Below, piece after piece: positions 14,575 to 21,401 of a stretch of 29,037 bases of DNA. The notes beneath the pieces are model-generated. The model did no database searches, was not told the origin of the DNA, and saw only the letters and a list, made by a program, of their open reading frames with translations. The stretch's first letter is position 1; each line of letters starts with the position of its first letter. A program made the translations under genes and the position numbers. This stretch comes from a bacterium (GTDB lineage: Bacteria; Patescibacteriota; Minisyncoccia; UBA6257; GWB1-50-10): contig JAKAHT010000002.1 in NCBI GenBank assembly GCA_021814805.1, positions 10,053 through 39,089 of the forward strand, written 5' to 3'.

Positions 14575-17082
14575 TTATGCACCGTGACACTTCTTGAATT
14601 TTTTACCGCTGCCGCACCAACAAGGATCATTTCTGCCTATTTCTTTGTATTCGGGCGGCGTTTGAGTCTTGGCTTTTTCCGCGGGTGCAGCGGCTATTTT
14701 ATTGAGGTCCATTTCGAATATTTGGAAAATTATGCCGTAAATCAATGATTCTACCGAACTTTGAAGATTGCGGTATAAAATATGAGCTTCTCTTCTGTAT
14801 TCAACCAAAGGATCGTGCTGGCCGTAAGCTCTGATGTTGACTGATTCTCTTAAGCCGTCGAGCTGTTCCAAATGATCCACCCAAAGAGCATCGGTGATTC
14901 TTACTATTTGTTCCGCTATGATGACCGATTTTCTTTGGTCTATTTTTTCGGGCATCTTGGAAATTTTTTCTTCCATATCGGCTATTTGCTTCTCAGCTTT
15001 TTCTTTTTCTTCGGCGCTCATTTCTTGATTTTGCCTCAATTTAGCGGCCGTTTCAGAGGCGAAATTTTCCACCATTTCTTTCACTATAGGAAGGATTTCA
15101 TTGTTTTCTCCGGCTTCGAGTGTCTTTGATCGCCTGGTGTATATGGCGGTACGCTGTTTATTCAACACATCGTCAAAGTCCAGTAAATGCTGTCTGATGT
15201 CGAAATTGGCTCCTTCCACTTTTATTTGAGCTTGATCGATGGCCTTAACGACGGTCTTTGATTGGATAGGCATATCTTCCGGGAAATTCAGCGTTTCCAT
15301 CAGGCGTTTTATTCTGTCGCCGCCGAAGATGCGCATCAGGTCATCTTCAAGAGATGTAAAAAACTGAGTAGAGCCCGGGTCGCCCTGGCGTCCGGCTCGG
15401 CCGCGGAGCTGGTTGTCTATTCTTCTCGCTTCATGTCGTTCGGTGCCTAAAACGAAAAGACCGCCGGATTGTTTTATTTTTTCCGTTTCTTTTTCATCGG
15501 GCGGATTTCCGCCGAGTATTATGTCGACACCTCGTCCGGCCATATTGGTAGCAACCGTTACCGCTCCGGATTTTCCGGCCTGGGCGATTATTGCTCCTTC
15601 ACGTTCGTGGTTCTTAGCGTTCAAAACCTCATGAGCTATGCCGGCTTTGGAAAGATAAGAAGAAATTATTTCATTGTTTTCTATCGAGGTTGTACCGACC
15701 AAAACCGGCCTGCCTTTGCTTGTCTGTTCTTTTATTTCTTTGACCACCGCCTCATATTTGGCCTTTTTGGTTTTATAAATGTTATCCGGAAGGTCTTCTC
15801 TTACCATTTTTTTATTGGTCGGAACCGTTATCACGTCCAGTTTGTAAACCTTATGAAACTCCTCCGCAGAAGTTTGAGCAGTTCCGGTCATGCCGGATAT
15901 TTTTTCGTAGAGACGGAAATAGTTTTGAATGGTTATTTGGGCGTACGTTCGGTCTTCTTTTCTGACGTTAACGCCTTCCTTGGCTTCTATGGCTTGATGA
16001 AGACCACCGGAATATCGTCGGCCAAGAAGCATTCGTCCTGTGAACTCGTCGACTATTATTACTTCGCCGTTTTTGACTATGTAATCTTTGTCTTTTTTAA
16101 AAAGGGCCTTGGCTTTCAAGCTTTCTTGAAGGAAATGAACCAGACGGGAATTTTCTGGAGCATAAATGTTTCCGACGCCGGCCAGTTTCTCCACTTTTTC
16201 TATTCCCGATTCGTTTATACTCACCGTCCTCATTTTTTCATCGACGGAATAGTCCGTTTCCGGTTCGAGATTCAAAACTATCTTGGCAAAGACTTTGTAA
16301 TATTCGCTTGACTCCTCGTCGGGGCCGGCTATTATGAGCGGCGTTCTGGCTTCATCTATCAATATGCTGTCTATTTCATCTATTATGGCGTGATAATGCC
16401 CCCTTTGGGCTCTGTCCCCGGTCCTTAATATTAAATTATCCCTCAGATAATCAAAACCGAATTCATGGTTTGTGCCGTAAACTATATCTGATTCATAAGC
16501 TTCTTTTCTTGAGACGGGTCTCAAGAATTTTTCTTCCACCTTGAAGCTCCCGAGAGCATCTCTTTCTTCGTCTGATTTTTCTTCTCCCAGGAAAGAAGGA
16601 TCGTAAATATAAGAAGCATCATGCACCAAGCAGGCCACCTTAAGTCCCAAAGCGTCGTAAATCTGCCCCATCCAAACAGTATCTCTCTTGGCCAAGTAGT
16701 CGTTGACCGTTATAACATGGACGCCTTTTCCAGATAAAGCATTTAAAGTGGCGGGCAATGTTGCGGCCAATGTTTTTCCTTCCCCGGTTCTCATTTCGGC
16801 TATTTTCCCCTCATGGAGAGTTATGCCGCCCATGAGCTGGACGTCGAAATGACGTTGTTTGAGGGTTCTTTTGGAGGCTTCTCTTGTGAGAGCGAAAGAA
16901 CGAGGCAGCACCTCATCAAGACTTGTGCCATCGGCTATTTTTTTCTTAAGTTCAAAAATTTCTCCTTTCAAGCCTTCTGGACTGAGTTTCTCCACCTCGT
17001 TCTCGAGTAGATTTATCTCCTCCACTATTTTTTTATAACGGCTCAAATCGCCGTCGCCGAAAATTTTTCCCAATAATGACAT
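14575..17082 (-). CDS. secA: preprotein translocase ATPase SecA
   Basis: The motor of Sec-dependent protein export, 835 residues, which is normal for the family. Walker A is MRTGEGKT (97-104) and the DEAD motif lies in IIDEIDSILIDEARTPLI. The preprotein-crosslinking and second NBD regions follow, with TNMAGRGVDI and QLRGRAGRQGDPGS. The last 15 residues carry a zinc-binding SEC-C motif, CWCGSGKKFKKCHG. The secreted protease and the lipoprotein-free membrane proteins in the window would depend on it. No Shine-Dalgarno motif precedes the ATG; instead an 18-bp GC-rich hairpin ends about 16 nt upstream, so translation could depend on leader structure. It heads a nearly gap-free gene array down to 4677. 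Confidence 0.98.
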   Translation of the reverse strand: MSLLGKIFGDGDLSRYKKIVEEINLLENEVEKLSPEGLKGEIFELKKKIADGTSLDEVLPRSFALTREASKRTLKQRHFDVQLMGGITLHEGKIAEMRTGEGKTLAATLPATLNALSGKGVHVITVNDYLAKRDTVWMGQIYDALGLKVACLVHDASYIYDPSFLGEEKSDEERDALGSFKVEEKFLRPVSRKEAYESDIVYGTNHEFGFDYLRDNLILRTGDRAQRGHYHAIIDEIDSILIDEARTPLIIAGPDEESSEYYKVFAKIVLNLEPETDYSVDEKMRTVSINESGIEKVEKLAGVGNIYAPENSRLVHFLQESLKAKALFKKDKDYIVKNGEVIIVDEFTGRMLLGRRYSGGLHQAIEAKEGVNVRKEDRTYAQITIQNYFRLYEKISGMTGTAQTSAEEFHKVYKLDVITVPTNKKMVREDLPDNIYKTKKAKYEAVVKEIKEQTSKGRPVLVGTTSIENNEIISSYLSKAGIAHEVLNAKNHEREGAIIAQAGKSGAVTVATNMAGRGVDIILGGNPPDEKETEKIKQSGGLFVLGTERHEARRIDNQLRGRAGRQGDPGSTQFFTSLEDDLMRIFGGDRIKRLMETLNFPEDMPIQSKTVVKAIDQAQIKVEGANFDIRQHLLDFDDVLNKQRTAIYTRRSKTLEAGENNEILPIVKEMVENFASETAAKLRQNQEMSAEEKEKAEKQIADMEEKISKMPEKIDQRKSVIIAEQIVRITDALWVDHLEQLDGLRESVNIRAYGQHDPLVEYRREAHILYRNLQSSVESLIYGIIFQIFEMDLNKIAAAPAEKAKTQTPPEYKEIGRNDPCWCGSGKKFKKCHGA

Positions 17083-17098
17083 AGTTTTTATAATTTAA

Positions 17099-17176
17099 GG
17101 CCGTCTCTCCGGCCGCAGTGGTGACCTCCAATTTTTGTTGTTGTGTGAGTGCGCAACAGCGGCCGGAGAGGCGGCC
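17099..17176. repeat. long GC-rich inverted repeat in the secA leader
   Basis: GGCCGTCTCTCCGGCCGC (17099-17116) is complementary to 17159-17176 over 18 positions, with one T-G pair at 17104/17171 (a C-A mismatch when read as minus-strand RNA). The 42-nt loop holds GTGTGAGTG (17143-17151, plus strand). In the secA transcript it would form a very stable hairpin just upstream of the start codon. Confidence 0.85.
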
Positions 17177-17209
17177 TGACTGGTTTTTTTACGCCTGATA
17201 TAAGGATAC

Positions 17210-17245
17210 AAAAAAAACTCCAGCCAGTCTAATGACTGGCTGGAG
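17210..17245 (-). terminator. strong intrinsic terminator before secA
   Basis: A perfect 12-bp stem CTCCAGCCAGTC (17218-17229) and GACTGGCTGGAG (17234-17245) with a TAAT-sized loop, followed on the minus strand by eight T (17210-17217). It would end transcripts from the dcw/DedA side and the short RNA started at about 17330. Confidence 0.92.
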
Positions 17246-17330
17246 AATTTGGAAGGACTCTCCTTGAATTTCCCCGCGATTCCGCCTTGCGGCCGATTCT
17301 TGAGGACAAGGACAATCTCACACTCACACG
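17210..17330 (-). ncRNA. candidate small RNA or attenuated secA leader, about 120 nt
   Basis: A promoter-like sequence upstream and a perfect terminator downstream delimit about 120 nt with no ATG and no ORF. The segment has local stems, for example CCGC-AAG-GCGG and AAGGA-GAG-TCCTT. Its first bases contain GTGTGAGTG (minus strand, 17321-17329), complementary to the loop of the hairpin that precedes secA. I see no SRP, 6S, tmRNA or RNase P hallmark. It may be a stand-alone RNA or an attenuated secA leader. The call rests on signals and spacing only. Confidence 0.5.
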
Positions 17331-17336
17331 GCTTGT

Positions 17337-17364
17337 ATTATAACACACTTTGTTAAAATTGCAA
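17337..17364 (-). promoter_or_regulatory. promoter for the candidate RNA/secA leader
   Basis: Minus strand TTGCAA (17359-17364), a 16-bp spacer, then TATAAT (17337-17342). It lies immediately after the DedA stop codon, so transcription from it enters the structured region before secA. Confidence 0.65.
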
Positions 17365-17367
17365 GAG

Positions 17368-17967
17368 TCAGCGTTTTTTCATCATTTTTACAAGCCAATA
17401 AGCTATGCCAAGCACTATTGCGGCCACTATTATGACATCCATCTGTCTGAAATAGTTCTCTATGACCGTCCAATTTTCTCCCAAAAAAAAGCCGATATAT
17501 GTTAAAAAAAGCGACCAAATAAAAGAACCGAGAAATGTCAGTATGGTGAATTTTTTTATTTCCATTTTACCCAACCCAGCCGGTAGAGATATGAATGTTC
17601 TCACTATGGGTATTATTCTCCCTATGAATATTGAAAATGAGCCGTATTTTTTAAACCAAATATCGGTTTTGTTCAGATGTTTTTCCGATATCACCACTGA
17701 AAGTATTTTTGATTTTCCTCTCATCTCTATTATCCATTCGGCTAGAAAATAAGAGAAAAAAGAACCAGCCAGATTTCCCAGTGTCCCCATAAGAGCTACC
17801 AGCCAAAAATTCAGATTTCCCTGAAGAGCCAAAAAGCCAGAAAAAGGCATTATAACTTCGGAAGGTATGGGCACATTGACGCTCTCCAAGGTCATTAAAA
17901 GAAATATTCCTGGATAGCCCAGATATTTTATGGTTTCTATTACCAGATTAGATATAGCCGTGAGCAT
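17368..17967 (-). CDS. DedA family membrane protein (VTT/SNARE-associated domain)
   Basis: A 199-residue polytopic protein. Family landmarks are ESVNVPIPSEVIMPFSGFLA, the GNLAGSFFSYFLAEW segment, and FIGRIIPIVRTFISLPAG, the Arg-containing motif shared by DedA proteins, followed by two C-terminal helices and a basic end. DedA proteins are linked to membrane potential homeostasis, and some recycle undecaprenyl phosphate or phosphatidylethanolamine by flipping. With peptidoglycan and glycan genes nearby, undecaprenyl phosphate recycling is a reasonable but unproven role. Its start abuts the stop of the nucleotidyltransferase gene. Confidence 0.94.
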   Translation of the reverse strand: MLTAISNLVIETIKYLGYPGIFLLMTLESVNVPIPSEVIMPFSGFLALQGNLNFWLVALMGTLGNLAGSFFSYFLAEWIIEMRGKSKILSVVISEKHLNKTDIWFKKYGSFSIFIGRIIPIVRTFISLPAGLGKMEIKKFTILTFLGSFIWSLFLTYIGFFLGENWTVIENYFRQMDVIIVAAIVLGIAYWLVKMMKKR

Positions 17968-18612
17968 TTATTTGGGATTGAAATGAAATTCCAATTCTTC
18001 GCCGGTTACTATTACCCTACCTCCTTTTGATTTACTTGCCAAATATCTCTCAAGTCTTTTTTTGGATATCGGGCCGATTATTTTGTTTTCCAAGAAATCT
18101 CCGAGAAGATTTTTCAGGAAAAACTCGATAAGCTTAGCGATGAAACTCTTGTTTTTGCTGTTGAATCTCAAGTCTTCGGTCAGTTTTTCCATACTATCTC
18201 CATATGCTGAATTTTTATTCAAGAAATTCTTTATTTTTTCTTCGTCGCCCCAAAGAGGCACCATATTTTTGTATATTTCATTACTGTAGCTGTTTAACGG
18301 TTTCAGTTCCCAGGTATTCTCGGTTATAAAATGGTTGAAGCAAAGTTTGTCGGGACTTGATCCTTCGACGTCATCCAAGCGTCTGCCGTGTATGATGGAA
18401 AAAAAGAAATTGACCATATAGCGGGCGGTAAAAATCCTCCCTCTTCTTACCGATATCAAGACATCGAAGTCAGAATTTTCGTTTACGTTACCGACTGCCA
18501 TCGATCCCGTTGCTGCCACGAAGTCGATAAAAGGTATGAATCTGAAAAAATCCGCGAGTTTTATGAGTTTTTTCCACTTGAGATCCAGAGCGAGTAATTT
18601 TTTTGTATTCAT
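17968..18612 (-). CDS. nucleotidyltransferase-domain protein (polymerase beta superfamily)
   Basis: A 214-residue protein with an N-terminal nucleotidyltransferase core: ATGSMAVGNVNENSDFDVLI contains the GS motif (Gly36-Ser37) and the metal-binding Asp48 and Asp50. The rest is helical and basic, ending in a short strand-like segment. Substrate and target are unknown; such proteins may modify small molecules, tRNA or a toxin partner. Its ATG overlaps the rmuC stop by 4 nt, and its stop abuts the DedA gene, so it belongs to the dcw-derived transcript. No HEPN or antitoxin partner lies beside it, so I do not call it a toxin-antitoxin member. Confidence 0.82.
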   Translation of the reverse strand: MNTKKLLALDLKWKKLIKLADFFRFIPFIDFVAATGSMAVGNVNENSDFDVLISVRRGRIFTARYMVNFFFSIIHGRRLDDVEGSSPDKLCFNHFITENTWELKPLNSYSNEIYKNMVPLWGDEEKIKNFLNKNSAYGDSMEKLTEDLRFNSKNKSFIAKLIEFFLKNLLGDFLENKIIGPISKKRLERYLASKSKGGRVIVTGEELEFHFNPK

Positions 18613-19661
18613 TCGTTGTCTTCCGGCCCTTCCACGCTTGAGGGTTCCATTTTATTGGAGTTGCCCGTTATCTTTAGGACGTCCTTGTCTATTTTACCCA
18701 ACTCTTTGTAAGCGCTGTTGTACATATTGACGGTGGTGCCGAGATTGTTGCCCAGCTTTTTCATGAATGTTTCGTATGTGCCTATGTGTTTGCCGAGCTC
18801 CTCCACTCTCTTCCTTATTTCTTTAGCCGATTCCTCTATTTTCAAAGCTCGAAGTCCCTGAAGAACCGTCTGGAGATAAGCTAGGAAGGATGTCGGAGAA
18901 ACTATTATCACTTTATATTTTCCGGCCGCTCTTTGTATTAAGTTTTCGGTATCTTCCGTTACTGCCCCTACTTTATTTATCAAGAGATCGTAATAAATGG
19001 CTTCATGGGGTATGAACATGAAGGCGAAATCAGTTGTGCCCTCCTCCGGCCTGATGTATTTGGAAGTTTCAACAATTCTCTGTTTCAGGTCGGCGACGAA
19101 GATTTTTTCCAGCCGTTCTTTCTCTGATGGGTCCTTGGTTTCCGTAAGGCGGTTGTAGTTTTCCAAGGAGAATTTGGAATCAATGGGTATTATTTTTTCT
19201 TCAGGCTTGCGGCCGACGAAAACAACCGCATCGACTATCTCCCCGTTCTTGAAAGGATATTGCATTTGATAAACGTCCGGAGGCAGGACGTTTTTGAGAA
19301 GTGTTTCCAGATAATATTCTCCGAGTATTCCCCTTTGCTTGGGGTTCTTCAGTATGTCTTCGAGAGATCTAAGCTGATCGGCGAAGTTTATGACCTGCTT
19401 GTTGGTTTCGTCGAGTTTGGTCAGCCTCTCCGTCACGTCTTTCACTATTTTAACGCTCTCTCCAAATTGACTTTGGAGAGTTCTATTGGATTCGGCGAGT
19501 TTATTATCCAGGGTTCTCGCCATCTCGTTTATTTGGTTTTGGATCAAAAGAAAATCCTGGCCGCTTTCTTTGGGCTTTCTAAAATTTCTTATGAACAAAA
19601 AAGATGCGATTAAAAATCCCAGCATCAAAAGTATCAGTATTATAAGCAGAGTTGTGATCAT
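18609..19661 (-). CDS. rmuC: RmuC family protein
   Basis: A 350-residue protein with an N-terminal transmembrane helix (about 3-25), a coiled-coil region (about 35-110) and the RmuC domain, seen as NPKQRGILGEYYLETLLKNV, IPIDSKFSLENYNRL, FMFIPHEAIYYDLL and YKVIIVSPTSFLAYLQTVLQ. RmuC has a nuclease-like (PD-(D/E)XK-related) core and in E. coli limits inversions at short inverted repeats; the mechanism is unclear. It sits between a small membrane protein and the nucleotidyltransferase, overlapping the latter by 4 nt. Confidence 0.94.
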   Translation of the reverse strand: MITTLLIILILLMLGFLIASFLFIRNFRKPKESGQDFLLIQNQINEMARTLDNKLAESNRTLQSQFGESVKIVKDVTERLTKLDETNKQVINFADQLRSLEDILKNPKQRGILGEYYLETLLKNVLPPDVYQMQYPFKNGEIVDAVVFVGRKPEEKIIPIDSKFSLENYNRLTETKDPSEKERLEKIFVADLKQRIVETSKYIRPEEGTTDFAFMFIPHEAIYYDLLINKVGAVTEDTENLIQRAAGKYKVIIVSPTSFLAYLQTVLQGLRALKIEESAKEIRKRVEELGKHIGTYETFMKKLGNNLGTTVNMYNSAYKELGKIDKDVLKITGNSNKMEPSSVEGPEDNE

Positions 19662-19662
19662 A

Positions 19663-19992
19663 TTAGTTATTGCCGATTACGACGGAAGCAAATATTAATA
19701 TTATTATCGAGATGATAATGTTGGCTGAAAGAAAAAGATAGGAGACAAACCTTTCTTTATGGTAAAGCTTGAAGCTTAAAAACACATTCATAACAATAAA
19801 CGCGAGGCCAATGAGGAGCATTCCCAAAAAATCTCCCCCGTCTCCCAAGAAATTAACACCATTCCATTTATCAAAATGTATTATGGAAGGATATGTGAGG
19901 CTTCCGATTTTCGGTATGACGAGTCCCGCGGTTATTATAAGAAAAAGAATGCTTAAACCTATGAGGAGGATAACGGATTTCTTCCTGAACAT
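19663..19992 (-). CDS. small membrane protein of unknown function
   Basis: A 109-residue protein with three predicted membrane segments (about residues 6-27, 55-76 and 83-106). The extracytoplasmic-looking loop between the first two contains SIIHFDKWNGVNFLGDGGDF, which looks conserved in character (aromatic and Gly/Asp-rich). I recognise no family. It ends 1 nt before rmuC begins and starts 16 nt after the tRNA-Glu 3' end. A TATAAT at 19999-20004 lies only 6 nt before the ATG, so it could be expressed as a leaderless message or released by tRNA processing. Confidence 0.75.
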   Translation of the reverse strand: MFRKKSVILLIGLSILFLIITAGLVIPKIGSLTYPSIIHFDKWNGVNFLGDGGDFLGMLLIGLAFIVMNVFLSFKLYHKERFVSYLFLSANIIISIIILIFASVVIGNN

Positions 19993-19998
19993 GACTAT

Positions 19999-20004
19999 AT
20001 TATA
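19999..20004 (-). promoter_or_regulatory. possible -10 element directly before the small membrane protein
   Basis: TATAAT on the minus strand lies between the tRNA-Glu 3' end and the ATG at 19992, with 6 nt to the start codon. The -35 would fall inside the tRNA gene and is not convincing. Confidence 0.3.
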
Positions 20005-20008
20005 CCCG

Positions 20009-20080
20009 TAGCCCCAAGGGGAGTCGAACCCCTGTTTTATCCGTGAGAGGGATATGTCCTAGCCACTAGACGATAGGGCC
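20009..20080 (-). tRNA. tRNA-Glu (anticodon CTC)
   Basis: A complete cloverleaf on the minus strand: acceptor GGCCCTA pairs with TGGGGCT (with two G-T pairs), the anticodon stem TATCC/GGATA encloses CTCTCAC giving anticodon CTC, and the T arm is AGGGG-TTCGACT-CCCCT. Discriminator A, no encoded CCA. It starts 11 nt after murF, so it is probably processed from the dcw transcript. Confidence 0.95.
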
Positions 20081-20091
20081 GCACCATTATC

Positions 20092-21399
20092 TTATTCGTA
20101 CATCCCCGGCTTGGCAAGCCAGGCGTCAGATTGTCTGACGAGTAGATCTTTAGCGCTTAACGGATCGTCCATTATTTGTTTAGTCACTTTTTCCAATCTA
20201 ACCGATTGGGATCCTTTGATGAGTACCAAATCCCCTTTTTTCAGCGTATTTTTAAGAAATTCGGCTGCTTCGTTTATATTTTCCGTAGAAAATACGTTCC
20301 TTTTGTCGAGGCCGTTTTTCAAAGCTTCTTCGGCTATGGATTTGGCTCTTTGTCCCACGGTGATTAGGATGTCGGCCGATTTAGGAGTGAGCCGGCCTAT
20401 TTTTCGGTGAGCCTCAAGAGTGTGATGTCCGAGTTCGAGCATGTCTCCGAGAACGGCTATCTTCCTCTTGGCTTTTATGTTTTTCATTGTTCCCAAAGCT
20501 TCTTCCATGGCTTGAGGGGAAGCATTGTAAGAATCGTCTATTATGGCTGTGTTTTTTATTCCTTTAATCACCCTTTCGCGTCCAGGAGGATTTTTGTATT
20601 TATTCAGAGTCTCAGCTATTTTTACTAGATTCATTCCGAAGATGAGTCCCACCGCTCCTGCAGCCCCCGCGGCATAAGCTGCCGAATGTCCCACCATTCC
20701 TTCCATCCTGACCGGTACCATGCTCCCGCCGTAATTTATTTTGAACGAAATAAACCCGGTGCCATTTTCATCGTCAACCTCGTTGGAAAAAGCCGTTATT
20801 TTAACGTCGGAGTTCTTTTCGAAGCCATATGTTATGACATGACCTCTTGTTTGTTCTTTAAAAAAATCCAGATGGGAGTCGTCGGCGTTCAGTATGGCAA
20901 ATCCGGTTGAAGGGAGTTGGGCTATCAGTTTTGATTTTTCCTTGGCTATACCGTCCGGTCCGTCGAAAAATTCCACGTGGACCGGTATATCGCCTATGGC
21001 GGTTATGACTCCGACATCCGGTCTCGCGATATTCAAAAGATAGCTCATATCCCCCGGTCTATCTATACCGTACTCGAGAACTATCATTTCCGGATAGTTT
21101 TTATTTTTTATTACGAGCTGACTCAAGCCCCTGAACAAAACTTTCGGCCAGAATAATTTTTCATCCGTGTCCTTAAAGTCTCCTATTATGGTTGTCGGGA
21201 GCCCTAATTCATTGTTGAAATTTTTTGAAGCGGTTCTCACTTTTCTTTCCGATGAGAGCACCTGGAAAACGGCCGTTTTGGTCGAAGTCTTTCCGACGTT
21301 GCCCGTCACTCCCACAATGCTCGGTTTGTATTTTGAAATGGTAAGTGCGGCTATTTTTTTGAGGCAGGCGGTCAGTATTTTTAAGAGTATTTTTTTCAT
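20092..21399 (-). CDS. murF: MurF-type UDP-MurNAc-tripeptide:D-Ala-D-Ala ligase, lacking the N-terminal domain
   Basis: A 435-residue Mur ligase that would add D-Ala-D-Ala to the UDP-MurNAc-tripeptide, the last cytoplasmic step in making the stem peptide. The P-loop GVTGNVGKTST begins at residue 30, whereas in E. coli MurF it is near residue 107, so the N-terminal substrate-binding domain is absent and replaced by a short basic, hydrophobic helix (1-25). MurF-specific motifs remain: KNFNNELGLPTTI, IIDDSYNASPQAMEEAL, AVLGDMLELG and LIKGSQSVRLEKV. It lies 2 nt after ftsI in the dcw cluster. Another Mur-ligase activity is possible, but these motifs and the context favour MurF. Confidence 0.93.
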   Translation of the reverse strand: MKKILLKILTACLKKIAALTISKYKPSIVGVTGNVGKTSTKTAVFQVLSSERKVRTASKNFNNELGLPTTIIGDFKDTDEKLFWPKVLFRGLSQLVIKNKNYPEMIVLEYGIDRPGDMSYLLNIARPDVGVITAIGDIPVHVEFFDGPDGIAKEKSKLIAQLPSTGFAILNADDSHLDFFKEQTRGHVITYGFEKNSDVKITAFSNEVDDENGTGFISFKINYGGSMVPVRMEGMVGHSAAYAAGAAGAVGLIFGMNLVKIAETLNKYKNPPGRERVIKGIKNTAIIDDSYNASPQAMEEALGTMKNIKAKRKIAVLGDMLELGHHTLEAHRKIGRLTPKSADILITVGQRAKSIAEEALKNGLDKRNVFSTENINEAAEFLKNTLKKGDLVLIKGSQSVRLEKVTKQIMDDPLSAKDLLVRQSDAWLAKPGMYE

Positions 21400-21401
21400 T
21401 G

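Noticed and set aside
15469..16311. 280-codon open frame on the plus strand
   Set aside because: Antisense to the conserved core of secA; low-complexity aromatic-rich translation without recognisable domains.
17210..17330. Assignment of the RNA before secA to SRP RNA, 6S RNA, tmRNA or RNase P RNA
   Set aside because: None of the hallmarks was found: no GGAAGG-type SRP tetraloop region, no tRNA-like ends or tag ORF, and too short for RNase P RNA.
17968..18612. Nucleotidyltransferase as part of a MNT/HEPN toxin-antitoxin pair
   Set aside because: No HEPN-like partner is adjacent; neighbours are rmuC and a DedA gene, and the protein is longer than typical MNT antitoxins.
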